Origin: Candidatus Saccharimonadota bacterium
GTDB lineage: Bacteria; Patescibacteriota; Saccharimonadia; Saccharimonadales; Saccharimonadaceae
Length of the DNA stretch: 25,575 nucleotides
Assembly (NCBI GenBank): GCA_905372095.1
Contig: CAJPNK010000006.1
Coordinates: 1 to 25,575, forward strand
Direction of reading: 5' to 3'
The translations under genes were made by a program, and so were the position numbers. The notes under the pieces are model-generated. The model made no database searches. It was not told where the DNA came from and saw nothing but the letters and a program-made list of their open reading frames with translations. Positions 6,496 to 14,091 of this stretch are shown in pieces; position 1 is the first letter of the stretch, and each line of letters begins with the position of its first letter.

Positions 6496-7032
6496 GTGAA
6501 TAACTTGCACTACTTTGCATCGGCTGGAGCTGGAAGCGATAGCCTATTGGGGCCACTAGGAATTGATTGGCGGTTGTTCGTGCTGCAAACGGTTGCTTTT
6601 GCGGTCTTGCTGCTAGTGCTGAAAAAATGGGTTTATCCGCCTATTCTGGCTATGCTTGATAAGCGTGACGAGTCTATCAAAGAAGGCTTAGAGGCTGCCG
6701 AGCAGGCCAAAAAAGCGGCAAGCGAAAGCGAAAAGCGCACAGCTGCTATGCTGAAAAAGGCCCAGCAAGAGTCGCGAACTATTGTTGCTACTGCCAAGAA
6801 TGAAGCGGCTGAAATGGTTGCTGAAGCCGAACAAAAGGCCAAGAACCAAGCCGATTCCATTCTCGAATCGGCTCGCAACGACGTCAGGGCAGAAGTTGCC
6901 CAGGCCAAGAAAGATTTGCGCGACCAGATGGTAGACCTAGTAGTCGATACAACCCGGAAGGTTACGCTAGACACAGTTGATCCAAGTAAGGACACCAGTT
7001 TAATTAAAAAGCAGTTAGAGGAGATCAAATAG
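6496..7032 (+). CDS. atpF: ATP synthase F0 subunit b
   Basis: The 178-residue protein has one N-terminal membrane helix (about 24-45, DWRLFVLQTVAFAVLLLVL) followed by KKWVYPPILAMLDKRDE and a long, charged Ala/Lys/Glu coiled coil to the end. This is the standard peripheral-stalk b architecture. The start is a GTG; the AAGGA upstream begins inside the atpE stop codon (TAAGGA), coupling the two genes. Only one b gene is present, so the stalk should be a b homodimer. Confidence 0.95.
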   Translation: MNNLHYFASAGAGSDSLLGPLGIDWRLFVLQTVAFAVLLLVLKKWVYPPILAMLDKRDESIKEGLEAAEQAKKAASESEKRTAAMLKKAQQESRTIVATAKNEAAEMVAEAEQKAKNQADSILESARNDVRAEVAQAKKDLRDQMVDLVVDTTRKVTLDTVDPSKDTSLIKKQLEEIK

Positions 7033-7033
7033 C

Positions 7034-7423
7034 GTGGCGGCCAGTACTATATCGCAGCGAAGATTAGCAGCGTATGTGGCTGGCCAATTGCTTGCAAGCG
7101 GCGATAAGAAGCGTCTTATCAAAGAGTTAGCAGCCTATTTGATCGAAACTGGCCGTGTGCGCGATCTCAATCAAGTGGTGGCGGCTATTGAAGAGGCGCT
7201 AGCGTCGCGCGGCGCTGTTGTAGCGACGGTTACGACTGCTCGCCCGCTCTCGCCAGAAAATAAGCAAGCAATTGTTAAGCAATTTACGCCGACTGGCGCC
7301 AAACTATATATTCGCGAACAGATTGACCCGAGCGTTATCGGAGGCTTCAAGATTGAACTGCCTGACAGCCAGTTTGACGGCACAGTGATACATAAACTAA
7401 CAACCCTCAAGGGTATAAAGTAA
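7034..7423 (+). CDS. atpH: ATP synthase F1 subunit delta, short form
   Basis: Delta joins the b stalk to the top of the alpha3beta3 head. The C-terminal half is recognisable: VATVTTARPLSPENKQAIV, then LYIREQIDPSVIGGFKIELPDSQFDGTV and a short final helix. At 129 residues it is well short of the usual 175-180; the N-terminal helical domain that binds alpha is reduced to about 60 residues. The start is a GTG one base after the atpF stop. I see no upstream in-frame sequence that would restore the missing part. Confidence 0.9.
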   Translation: MAASTISQRRLAAYVAGQLLASGDKKRLIKELAAYLIETGRVRDLNQVVAAIEEALASRGAVVATVTTARPLSPENKQAIVKQFTPTGAKLYIREQIDPSVIGGFKIELPDSQFDGTVIHKLTTLKGIK

Positions 7424-7432
7424 AGGAAAAGA

Positions 7433-8968
7433 ATGGCTGATATTACAGTGACAGAATTGTCGGACGAACTGCGCCAGGCGATTGCCCAGCTCGAGGTGTC
7501 TGAAGGTTTAGAAAAAGTTGGTATTGTGACTCGCGTGGGCGACGGCGTGGCGTGGGTGCATGGATTGCGCGAAGCTGGTTATAGCGAAGTTTTGGAGATC
7601 CAAACAGCCGAGGGCGTGGTTGAAGCCTTTGCTTTGAACTTGATGGAAGACGAAATCGGCGCGGTGCTGTTAGGTAGCGACCAAGGTGTTTCGGCTGGCG
7701 ATAAAGTCAAACTAAAAGGCGAAGTGCTGAGCGTACCAGTCGGCGAAGAGCTGTTGGGGCGCGTAGTTAATCCGCTGGGCGAACCGCTTGACGGCGGTCC
7801 GGCAATCAAATCAAAGCAGCGCGGTCTGGTTGAGCGCGAAGCTATCGGCGTAATGGGCCGCAAGTCAGTTCATGAGCCGTTGATGACGGGCATTATGAGC
7901 GTCGATGCGATGTTCCCGATCGGCCGCGGCCAGCGCGAGCTGATTATTGGCGACCGCCAGACTGGTAAAACCGCCATTGCGCTTGACACGATGATTAACC
8001 AAGCCCGCCAGAAAACCGGCGTAGTTAATATCTACGTAGCGGTCGGCCAGAAGCTCAGCAAAATTGCTCGCCTGGTCGAACGCCTGAAGTCCGAAGGCGT
8101 GATGGACCAGACTATCGTGGTGGCGACTAGTCCGAGCGACCCGGCTTCTCTGCTCTATCTGGCGCCATATGCCGGTACCGCCATGGGTGAATATTTCCGA
8201 GATAGTAGCAAGCACGCCTTGATGATTTATGATGATTTAACCAAGCACGCAGTCGCCTACCGCCAGATGTCGCTGCTGTTGCGCCGTCCGCCAGGCCGCG
8301 AGGCGTTTCCGGGCGACGTGTTCTACTTGCATTCTCGCCTGTTGGAGCGTTCAGCTAAATTATCAGATGAACTGGGTGCTGGTAGCTTGACTGCTCTGCC
8401 AATTATCGAGACGCAAGCTGGTGATATTTCCGCTTATATTCCGACCAATGTTATTTCTATCACCGACGGCCAGATATTTATGGAGACTGATCTGTTCTAC
8501 CAAGGTATTCGCCCGGCGATTAGCGCAGGCTTGTCGGTGTCGCGCGTCGGCGGTGCGGCTCAGACCAAAGCGCTGAAGAGCGTCAGCGGCAACCTTAAAC
8601 TTGGCCTCAGCCAATTTCGCGAATTGGCCAGTTTCGCACAGTTTGGCAGCGACCTTGACGCCGAGACCAAGGCGCAAATTGAACGCGGCCAGCGCCTAAC
8701 TGAATTGCTTAAACAGCCGCAGTATCAGCCGATGAGCGTCTGGGAACAGGTCGTTAGCATCGTTGCGGTTAGCGAGGGCTATTTTGATGAAGTTCCAGCC
8801 GCCAAGATTAAAGACGCGCAGGCCGACTTGCTGGCTCGCTTGTGGACGAACCACAAAGCTGAAATGAAAGCGCTAAACCGAGGCGATAAAAAATTTGGCG
8901 AGGACAAATCTACCGCCAAGATTGTCAAGGACGCGGCGTTAGCAGTTGCTAAAGGATTTGAGGACTAA
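7433..8968 (+). CDS. atpA: ATP synthase F1 subunit alpha
   Basis: Alpha is the non-catalytic nucleotide-binding subunit of the F1 hexamer. The 511-residue product shows a beta-barrel N-terminal domain and Walker A GDRQTGKT (173-180), where Gln in the P-loop marks the alpha type. The family blocks RQMSLLLRRPPGREAFPGDVFYLHSRLLER and the arginine-finger segment GLSVSRVGGAAQTKAL are also present. Length is normal. It lies 9 bases after atpH with an AAAGGAA ribosome-binding site. Confidence 0.98.
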   Translation: MADITVTELSDELRQAIAQLEVSEGLEKVGIVTRVGDGVAWVHGLREAGYSEVLEIQTAEGVVEAFALNLMEDEIGAVLLGSDQGVSAGDKVKLKGEVLSVPVGEELLGRVVNPLGEPLDGGPAIKSKQRGLVEREAIGVMGRKSVHEPLMTGIMSVDAMFPIGRGQRELIIGDRQTGKTAIALDTMINQARQKTGVVNIYVAVGQKLSKIARLVERLKSEGVMDQTIVVATSPSDPASLLYLAPYAGTAMGEYFRDSSKHALMIYDDLTKHAVAYRQMSLLLRRPPGREAFPGDVFYLHSRLLERSAKLSDELGAGSLTALPIIETQAGDISAYIPTNVISITDGQIFMETDLFYQGIRPAISAGLSVSRVGGAAQTKALKSVSGNLKLGLSQFRELASFAQFGSDLDAETKAQIERGQRLTELLKQPQYQPMSVWEQVVSIVAVSEGYFDEVPAAKIKDAQADLLARLWTNHKAEMKALNRGDKKFGEDKSTAKIVKDAALAVAKGFED

Positions 8969-8972
8969 CTAG

Positions 8973-9842
8973 ATGCCGTCGACTCAGCAGCTTAAATCGC
9001 GTATTCGTTCGGTCAAGAACACTCGGCAAATCACCAAAGCTATGCAGATGGTGGCAGCTAGCAAGATGCGCCGCGCTCAAGAGGCGACCAAAAGCTCTCA
9101 AGCCTATACAGCGGCAGCACGCGAACTGCTGGCGTACTTGGCGCAGCAAGGTGCGACCGATAATCACCGTTGGTTCGTGCAGCGGCCGGTCAAAGCGCGC
9201 CTGCTGATTGTGGCAGCAAGCGACAAAGGGTTGGCTGGTGCTTATAACGCTAATATCATCAAGACCTATCTGCATGAACTGCATCAAGATGACCAATCGG
9301 GTATCGCTAACAAAACTATCGCTATCGGCCGCAAAATTGCTCAAGCAGCAACGCGCATCAAAGATACTGAAATCGTCGGTACCTACGAAGATTTGCCCGA
9401 CTGCGTGCCAGGTGCGCAGTTTCATGCTATTCTCAACACTGCCAAAGACATGTTCGAGGCTGGTACTGTCGATGCCGTCGACGTGATTTTCACGCGTTTT
9501 GTTAGTAGTATGACACAGAAAGCTGATATCGTTCGCTTATTCCCTGCCGGTTTTGTGCCCGACGATGAAATTAGCGATGACATCCGCGAAGCTAAGTTTG
9601 AGCCAAGTCCTAAATATATCATAGATGATATAGCTTACCGGCTGATTAGCGCTCGTTTGTACCAAGCTCTGCTTGACTCGCGTGCTAGCGAACATAGCAT
9701 GCGGATGCTGGCGATGAAGAACGCCACTGATAACGCTAGCGACTTAGTAGCCGACTTGACGCTAGAAATGAATAAGGAACGCCAGAGTGCAATCACTCAA
9801 GAACTGACCGAGATCAGCGCTGGCGTGGAGGCGATGAAATGA
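8973..9842 (+). CDS. atpG: ATP synthase F1 subunit gamma
   Basis: Gamma is the central rotating shaft. The 289-residue protein has the conserved N-terminal helix (LKSRIRSVKNTRQITKAMQMVAASKMRRAQ), an LIVAASDKGLAGAYNANI strand-loop, and the C-terminal helix with ASEHSMRMLAMKNATDNASDL and the ITQELTEI end. Its TGA stop overlaps an upstream ATG of atpD by four bases. Confidence 0.97.
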   Translation: MPSTQQLKSRIRSVKNTRQITKAMQMVAASKMRRAQEATKSSQAYTAAARELLAYLAQQGATDNHRWFVQRPVKARLLIVAASDKGLAGAYNANIIKTYLHELHQDDQSGIANKTIAIGRKIAQAATRIKDTEIVGTYEDLPDCVPGAQFHAILNTAKDMFEAGTVDAVDVIFTRFVSSMTQKADIVRLFPAGFVPDDEISDDIREAKFEPSPKYIIDDIAYRLISARLYQALLDSRASEHSMRMLAMKNATDNASDLVADLTLEMNKERQSAITQELTEISAGVEAMK

Positions 9843-9859
9843 TAAAAAAAGGAGTTACT

Positions 9860-11236
9860 ATGAGTAAAAACCAAGGGAAAATCATCCAAATCATGGGCGT
9901 GGTGGTCGATGTTGAGTTTGATGATGGCTCGTTGCCAGAAATATACGAAGCGTTGACGGTCAAGCGTGGCCAGCAGACGATTACGCTCGAGGTAGCGCAG
10001 CATCTCGACCAACAGACAGTACGAACGATTAGTCTGCAAAACACCGACGGATTGCACCGCGGCCAAGTTGTTACAGCGACTGGCGCGCCGATCAGCGTAC
10101 CTGTTGGCGAAGATACGCAAGGCCGCATGTTCAACGTAGTTGGCGAACCGATCGACGGCCGCGAGATTGCCAAAAGCGCCAAGCGGGCGCCGATTCACCG
10201 CCAACCGCCGGCGTTGACCGAACAGTCCAACAAAACTGAGATCCTCGAAACTGGTATCAAGGTTATCGACTTGATTGCACCGCTAGCCAAGGGCGGTAAA
10301 GCTGGCTTGTTCGCTGGCGCTGGCGTCGGCAAGACGGTCCTTATTCAAGAGCTGATTAACAATATTGCTAAGTTTCACTCAGGCAACTCGGTTTTTGCGG
10401 GTGTCGGCGAGCGAACTCGCGAAGGCAACGACCTCTATTACGAGATGAAAGACGCGGGCGTGCTAGACAAAACCTCGCTAGTATTCGGTCAGATGAACGA
10501 ACCGCCTGGAGCTCGTTTGCGCGTGGCGTTATCGGGCTTAGCGATTGCCGAATCCTTCCGCGATGAAGGTAAAGACGTGCTGCTATTCATCGACAATATT
10601 TTTCGCTTTACTCAAGCAGGCGCCGAAGTATCAGCGCTATTGGGCCGCTTGCCGAGCGCGGTCGGCTATCAGCCAAACTTGCAGCAAGAAATGGGCGCCC
10701 TGCAGGAGCGTATCACTAGCACCAAAAAAGGCTCAATCACCTCTGTCCAGGCCGTCTACGTGCCAGCCGACGACTTGACCGACCCAGCACCAGCGACCAC
10801 TTTTGCTCACTTGGATGCCACTATCGTGATGAACCGTGCCTTGACGGAAATTGGTATTTATCCGGCGGTTGACGTGTTGGATTCCAGTTCCAACTCGCTT
10901 GATCCAGAGATTGTCGGCGAGAAGCATTATGCGGTGGCTCGTGAAGTCCAGCGAGTATTGCAGCAATACAAAGAATTGCAGGATATCATCGCTATTCTCG
11001 GTATGGAGGAGTTATCAGACGACCAAAAACAAACCGTGGCGCGGGCTCGCCGCTTGCAGCGCTTCTTGGCGCAGCCGTTCCATGTTGCCGAGCAGTTCAC
11101 TGGCAATCCAGGTAGCTACTTCAAGTTAGAAGATACCATCAAGGACGCTAAAGACATTCTCGACGGCAAATACGACGATAAGCCAGAAAGCTGGTTCTAT
11201 ATGTCGCCAGTGCCGCTCAGCGAGAAGAAGGACTAA
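9860..11236 (+). CDS. atpD: ATP synthase F1 subunit beta (catalytic)
   Basis: Beta holds the catalytic sites. Numbered from the ATG at 9860, the 458-residue protein has Walker A GAGVGKT (153-159), catalytic Glu184 in GERTREGND, and the EELSDDQK segment corresponding to the DELSEED motif. A longer frame starts at 9839 inside the atpG stop. I prefer 9860 because an AAAGGAG ribosome-binding site lies 5 bases upstream and the protein then begins MSKNQGKIIQIMG, like other beta subunits; the 9839 start would add only seven residues. Confidence 0.97.
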   Translation: MSKNQGKIIQIMGVVVDVEFDDGSLPEIYEALTVKRGQQTITLEVAQHLDQQTVRTISLQNTDGLHRGQVVTATGAPISVPVGEDTQGRMFNVVGEPIDGREIAKSAKRAPIHRQPPALTEQSNKTEILETGIKVIDLIAPLAKGGKAGLFAGAGVGKTVLIQELINNIAKFHSGNSVFAGVGERTREGNDLYYEMKDAGVLDKTSLVFGQMNEPPGARLRVALSGLAIAESFRDEGKDVLLFIDNIFRFTQAGAEVSALLGRLPSAVGYQPNLQQEMGALQERITSTKKGSITSVQAVYVPADDLTDPAPATTFAHLDATIVMNRALTEIGIYPAVDVLDSSSNSLDPEIVGEKHYAVAREVQRVLQQYKELQDIIAILGMEELSDDQKQTVARARRLQRFLAQPFHVAEQFTGNPGSYFKLEDTIKDAKDILDGKYDDKPESWFYMSPVPLSEKKD

Positions 11237-11243
11237 GCTCGAG

Positions 11244-11672
11244 ATGATGCAGTTTCAGCTAATCACGCTAGCTGGCGTTAAGCTCGACGAACCAGTCTAC
11301 GAGGTAATGATACCAACTACCGAAGGGCAAATCGCAGTCTTCCCGAGTCACGAACCGCTAGTAGCAGTGGCGCAGCCTGGCGCGGTAGCGGTCCGCCGCC
11401 AGAAAACCGACAGCGATGACCAACTGGAATACTTCGCGATTAGCGGCGGCGTGGTTGAAATCAACCAGCAGCGCGTGCGGATTTTGGTCGACGAAGCCGA
11501 GCACGGCGACGATATCGTTGAAGCCGAGACTCAGGCCGCTCTCGAGCGCGCTCTCAAAATGCGCGATGAGGCTCAGGATCAGGTTGAGCTCGAAAAGGCT
11601 CACCAGCTGGTCGATCGCCACCGCGTACGTTTGCACGTGGCTGGCTTGCGCCGCCGCCATCGCCGGCGATAA
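11244..11672 (+). CDS. atpC: ATP synthase F1 subunit epsilon
   Basis: Epsilon couples gamma to the c-ring and can inhibit ATP hydrolysis. The 142-residue product has the N-terminal beta-sandwich (FQLITLAGVKLDEPVYEVMIPTTEGQIAVFPSHEPLV, then YFAISGGVVEINQQRVRILVDEAE). A C-terminal Ala/Glu helical region (about 95-130) follows and ends in an Arg-rich tail. The start may be either of two adjacent ATGs. A perfect palindrome ATCGCCGGCGAT covers its last codons (11659-11670). No convincing terminator follows before the convergent gene at 11789. Confidence 0.94.
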   Translation: MMQFQLITLAGVKLDEPVYEVMIPTTEGQIAVFPSHEPLVAVAQPGAVAVRRQKTDSDDQLEYFAISGGVVEINQQRVRILVDEAEHGDDIVEAETQAALERALKMRDEAQDQVELEKAHQLVDRHRVRLHVAGLRRRHRRR

Positions 11673-11760
11673 TTATAGCTAATGCAAAATCATATTATTG
11701 AGCACGGTTTGTTTTGGCTGTCGTTTTCCGCTAAGTAAATGTGATCGGCGGTATTATCGC

Positions 11761-11788
11761 GATGGCAGCTTATAGATGGCGGCTTATA
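11761..11788. repeat. 14-base tandem duplication
   Basis: GATGGCAGCTTATA (11761-11774) is directly followed by GATGGCGGCTTATA (11775-11788), one mismatch. It sits in the 116-base gap between the convergent ends of atpC and the ParB-like gene and ends exactly at the latter's stop codon. It has no evident function. Confidence 0.8.
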
Positions 11789-12385
11789 TTAGTCTATCTG
11801 TATGATGTTAAGTTTAGTACACAGAATGTCATTGTCGCCGCGGCGTTTGGCTGCGCATAGACGGTGTGCGCCATCGCCGTATAGAACAGCGAAAATCGAC
11901 CCGTCTTCGCGCGTATATACCGTGACGCCGTGAATTGGCGGAGCAGTTTTTGCAGAAAGATGCGAATACTCACGAATAATACTAGAGCTGCGTCTACCGT
12001 TTTTTGGAGATCTGCGACCTCTTCGCCAGTCGGAAATTTCTGGCGCAGCCACAAATAAACCTACCGGTATGGGAACGCTATATTCAGTTGGCTCAGATCC
12101 GGGTGTTAGCGAATCTATATCGACAACTACCCGCGACGTTTTTTTGCTGCCGCCGATCCTATCGAGAGGGATAGGCTCTTTGACTGGGCTGATATTGAGC
12201 TCGTGTAAGTCTGCTACTAACTTAACTAGTCTCGGGTCGTTGATATTGACTTTCTCGGGCAGTTTATCTGCTTGAGTATTTATCTCTATGTTATTTGCGA
12301 CATGTAAGTCATCAACGGTGCGTTCATCTAACTCTTCGTCGGATCTAAGATGTAGTTTCTCTCGTACGCCTTCGAGCATATGCAT
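11789..12385 (-). CDS. Hypothetical protein with ParB/Srx-like C-terminal segment
   Basis: The 198-residue protein has no membrane segment or signal. Its N-terminal two thirds are charged and unrecognised. The last 60 residues (VTVYTREDGSIFAVLYGDGAHRL, then CAAKRRGDNDI) resemble the ParB/sulfiredoxin-type fold. In that fold a strand leads into a G-[DE]-x-x-R-x-x-A-[AI]-x-x-x-G motif, here GDGAHRLCAAKRRG at 170-183. Some members bind nucleotides or DNA; the catalytic use here is unknown. There is no partner ParA and no parS-like site nearby. An alternative start is the ATG two codons on. Its promoter has perfect consensus boxes. Confidence 0.6.
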   Translation of the reverse strand: MHMLEGVREKLHLRSDEELDERTVDDLHVANNIEINTQADKLPEKVNINDPRLVKLVADLHELNISPVKEPIPLDRIGGSKKTSRVVVDIDSLTPGSEPTEYSVPIPVGLFVAAPEISDWRRGRRSPKNGRRSSSIIREYSHLSAKTAPPIHGVTVYTREDGSIFAVLYGDGAHRLCAAKRRGDNDILCTKLNIIQID

Positions 12386-12395
12386 TATACTTTAT

Positions 12396-12424
12396 ATTAT
12401 ACACCATTTATCTACATATGTCAA
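12396..12424 (-). promoter_or_regulatory. Consensus sigma70 promoter of the ParB-like gene
   Basis: Minus-strand TTGACA (12419-12424), exactly 17 bases, then TATAAT (12396-12401): both boxes are perfect. The -10 box ends 10 bases before the first ATG, so the mRNA leader should be only about 3-4 bases, with no Shine-Dalgarno sequence. Confidence 0.75.
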
Positions 12425-12454
12425 TAGCGGTCCAGTAATCGGCAGGCGTTGGCT

Positions 12455-12850
12455 CTAAGCTTTGTGTGCTTGCATTAGCGTAATGGCCGTCGATCCTAAG
12501 TCCGTTGATATTCTTCTGAAACTGCAAGTTTCGATTGGACACTGGCTGCATAGAAATTCGGGGGCAGTTTGTTTTGTTGTATCAAGGTCGGCAATTGATA
12601 CTGGGATCACGCCCCTCTTTTTTAGACGTCCTTGCTCCCCTGGAGATTTTTGCTTTATTGACACTTGTATGTCCCATTCTTCTCCTGCTAAGCAAGTTGC
12701 TTGTATATCTGTCTTTTTTGCATAGTCAAGCTTGGCGTTGCTTTTTGTTGCCCATCCAGCTTCTCTTAATTCTGCGGTAACTCTAAGCTCGGCGTTTCGC
12801 CCTATTCTTTGCGCCTGTCGCCCAATCTCTGGTCTCCTTAAACTAGCCAT
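12455..12850 (-). CDS. Small putative PD-(D/E)XK-fold protein with a cysteine cluster
   Basis: From the ATG at 12850 the protein has 131 residues. The N-terminal helix RIGRNAELRVTAELREAGW with Glu21, then Asp48 in KTDIQA and the strand IQVSIKQK (Gln62, Lys66) follow the spacing of PD-(D/E)XK nuclease-like cores (E...D...[EQ]xK). This is pattern recognition only. Residues 101-109 hold C-x2-C-x4-C (CSQCPIETC), which could bind metal. A longer frame reaches 12946, but the strong promoter at 12857-12885 lies inside it, so 12850 is preferred. The substrate and partner are unknown; no methylase or helicase is adjacent. Confidence 0.6.
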   Translation of the reverse strand: MASLRRPEIGRQAQRIGRNAELRVTAELREAGWATKSNAKLDYAKKTDIQATCLAGEEWDIQVSIKQKSPGEQGRLKKRGVIPVSIADLDTTKQTAPEFLCSQCPIETCSFRRISTDLGSTAITLMQAHKA

Positions 12851-12856
12851 TTTAGT

Positions 12857-12885
12857 ATTGTAAAATAACTTTTCAATCGAGTCAA
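12857..12885 (-). promoter_or_regulatory. Promoter that fixes the 12850 start (leaderless)
   Basis: Minus-strand TTGACT (12880-12885), 17-base spacer, TACAAT (12857-12862), then only 6 bases to the ATG. The same 6-base spacing is seen before the ATP synthase operon and the 18399 gene. Confidence 0.65.
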
Positions 12886-12976
12886 CTTTTGCAATATATA
12901 ATTGCCGCTGTTGGACTGTCGCGAATGCTCGGTAAGCGATCTGCAATTCTTTGCAATGTGCTATAAAAGTTGTTAG

Positions 12977-14032
12977 TTAATTAGAATTGATGAGCTGGCG
13001 GACTTCGTCGGTGTTTTTGGTGTTCATTAATTGTTCGCGCAGTTCCTTGGCACCGTCGAAGTCGCGGATGTAGATTTTGAAGAAGCGTTTGAGGGTTTCG
13101 AAAGGGCGGCCGAGGGTTGGCTGGTAGCGGTCAAAGAGGTCGAGGTGGTAGTTGAGGAGTTTAATTAGTTCTTGTTTATGATCGACGACGGGGATTTTCG
13201 TTTCCTCGGTTGGAGTACTCTTTCTGTTTGTCTCTCGGGTATCGTCAGAAAATAATTCGGGGCCCACGTAAAGTTGCCCAAATTTTTTCTGAGATACCAC
13301 TCGAGACGCTCGAAAGCAAAACGGATCGCTAAAAACTCCCCGTCCGATCATGATGCCGTTTAGACCTGGGTGGGCTCTAAATAGTTCCTCGCCATGGGCA
13401 CGGTCGCGGATATCGCCGTTGATGGTTAGTAGAGTTTGCGGAGCGATTTCATCGCGTAGTTTGATGATGTCGTCGATGAGCTCGTAGTGCGCTGGGACTT
13501 TGCTCATTTCTTTTTTGGTGCGGAGGTGGATGGTTAGGTTGGCGAGGTTTTGCGCGAGTAAGATACTAAGCCATTCGTGCCACTCGTCGATATAAGTATA
13601 GCCGAGCCGTGTTTTGACGCTGACTGGCAGTCCTGCAGTTTTGGCGGCGGCGATGGCGGCAACCGCTACGTCGGGTCGGCGGATCAGTGTCGCTCCCCCG
13701 CTCTTGATGGCGGATTTGGCGGGACAACCCATATTGATGTCGATACCGTCAAAGCCGAGCTTGGCGCAATGGGCAGCAAATTGCTCCATATCGCCCGGCT
13801 CGCCGCCCCAGATTTGGGCGACTAATGGATGTTCGTCGTCGGTTTTGATGAGCCGCCCAGCGATGGCTTTATCGCCAGCATGCACCCAGCCAGTGGCGTT
13901 GGCAAACTCTGTGAAAAAGACATCGGGCGCGGCAGCCTTTTTCACGACATGGCGAAACACCACGTCAGTGACGGCTTCCATCGGCGCCAAGATGAAAAAC
14001 GGCTGCGGTAGATTGTCCCAAAATGATGTCAT
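12977..14032 (-). CDS. dus: tRNA-dihydrouridine synthase (Dus family)
   Basis: Dus enzymes use FMN and NADPH to reduce uridines in the D-loop of tRNAs. The 351-residue TIM-barrel protein shows the FMN-site APMEAVTD (16-23), the catalytic Cys103 in the INMGCPAKSAIKSGGA block, SVKTRLGY with the conserved Lys-Thr-Arg, and late phosphate-binding INGDIRDR and GIMIGRGVFSDPF. An insertion of about 35 residues (around 235-270, with NRKSTPTEETK) precedes the C-terminal helical domain. Which Dus subtype (A/B/C) it matches cannot be decided by eye. A TAAAAT box ends 7 bases before its ATG. Confidence 0.95.
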   Translation of the reverse strand: MTSFWDNLPQPFFILAPMEAVTDVVFRHVVKKAAAPDVFFTEFANATGWVHAGDKAIAGRLIKTDDEHPLVAQIWGGEPGDMEQFAAHCAKLGFDGIDINMGCPAKSAIKSGGATLIRRPDVAVAAIAAAKTAGLPVSVKTRLGYTYIDEWHEWLSILLAQNLANLTIHLRTKKEMSKVPAHYELIDDIIKLRDEIAPQTLLTINGDIRDRAHGEELFRAHPGLNGIMIGRGVFSDPFCFRASRVVSQKKFGQLYVGPELFSDDTRETNRKSTPTEETKIPVVDHKQELIKLLNYHLDLFDRYQPTLGRPFETLKRFFKIYIRDFDGAKELREQLMNTKNTDEVRQLINSN

Positions 14033-14039
14033 CTCTGTT

Positions 14040-14045
14040 ATTTTA
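14040..14045 (-). promoter_or_regulatory. Extended -10 box of dus (leaderless)
   Basis: Minus-strand TGA-TAAAAT (-10 at 14040-14045) ends 7 bases before the dus ATG, directly after the U-tract of the terminator at 14051-14091. No good -35 box is seen. Confidence 0.45.
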
Positions 14046-14050
14046 TCACA

Positions 14051-14091
14051 AAAAGGAAAAACCCCTCACTGGCGTCATTGACAGTGAGGGG
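14051..14091 (-). terminator. Strong Rho-independent terminator of the structured RNA locus
   Basis: Perfect 10-bp stem CCCCTCACTG/CAGTGAGGGG (arms 14082-14091 and 14062-14071), 10-base loop, followed on the minus strand by TTTTTCCTTTT. The T-tract exists only on the minus strand, so it terminates something transcribed from higher coordinates: the RNA at 14092-14600, not dus. Confidence 0.85.

Noticed and set aside
11659..11670. Terminator of the ATP synthase operon at the palindrome ATCGCCGGCGAT
   Set aside because: It lies within atpC, has no loop and no following T-run.
12851..12946. 32-residue N-terminal extension of the PD-(D/E)XK-like protein
   Set aside because: A strong -35/-10 pair lies inside it, placed 6 bases before the ATG at 12850.
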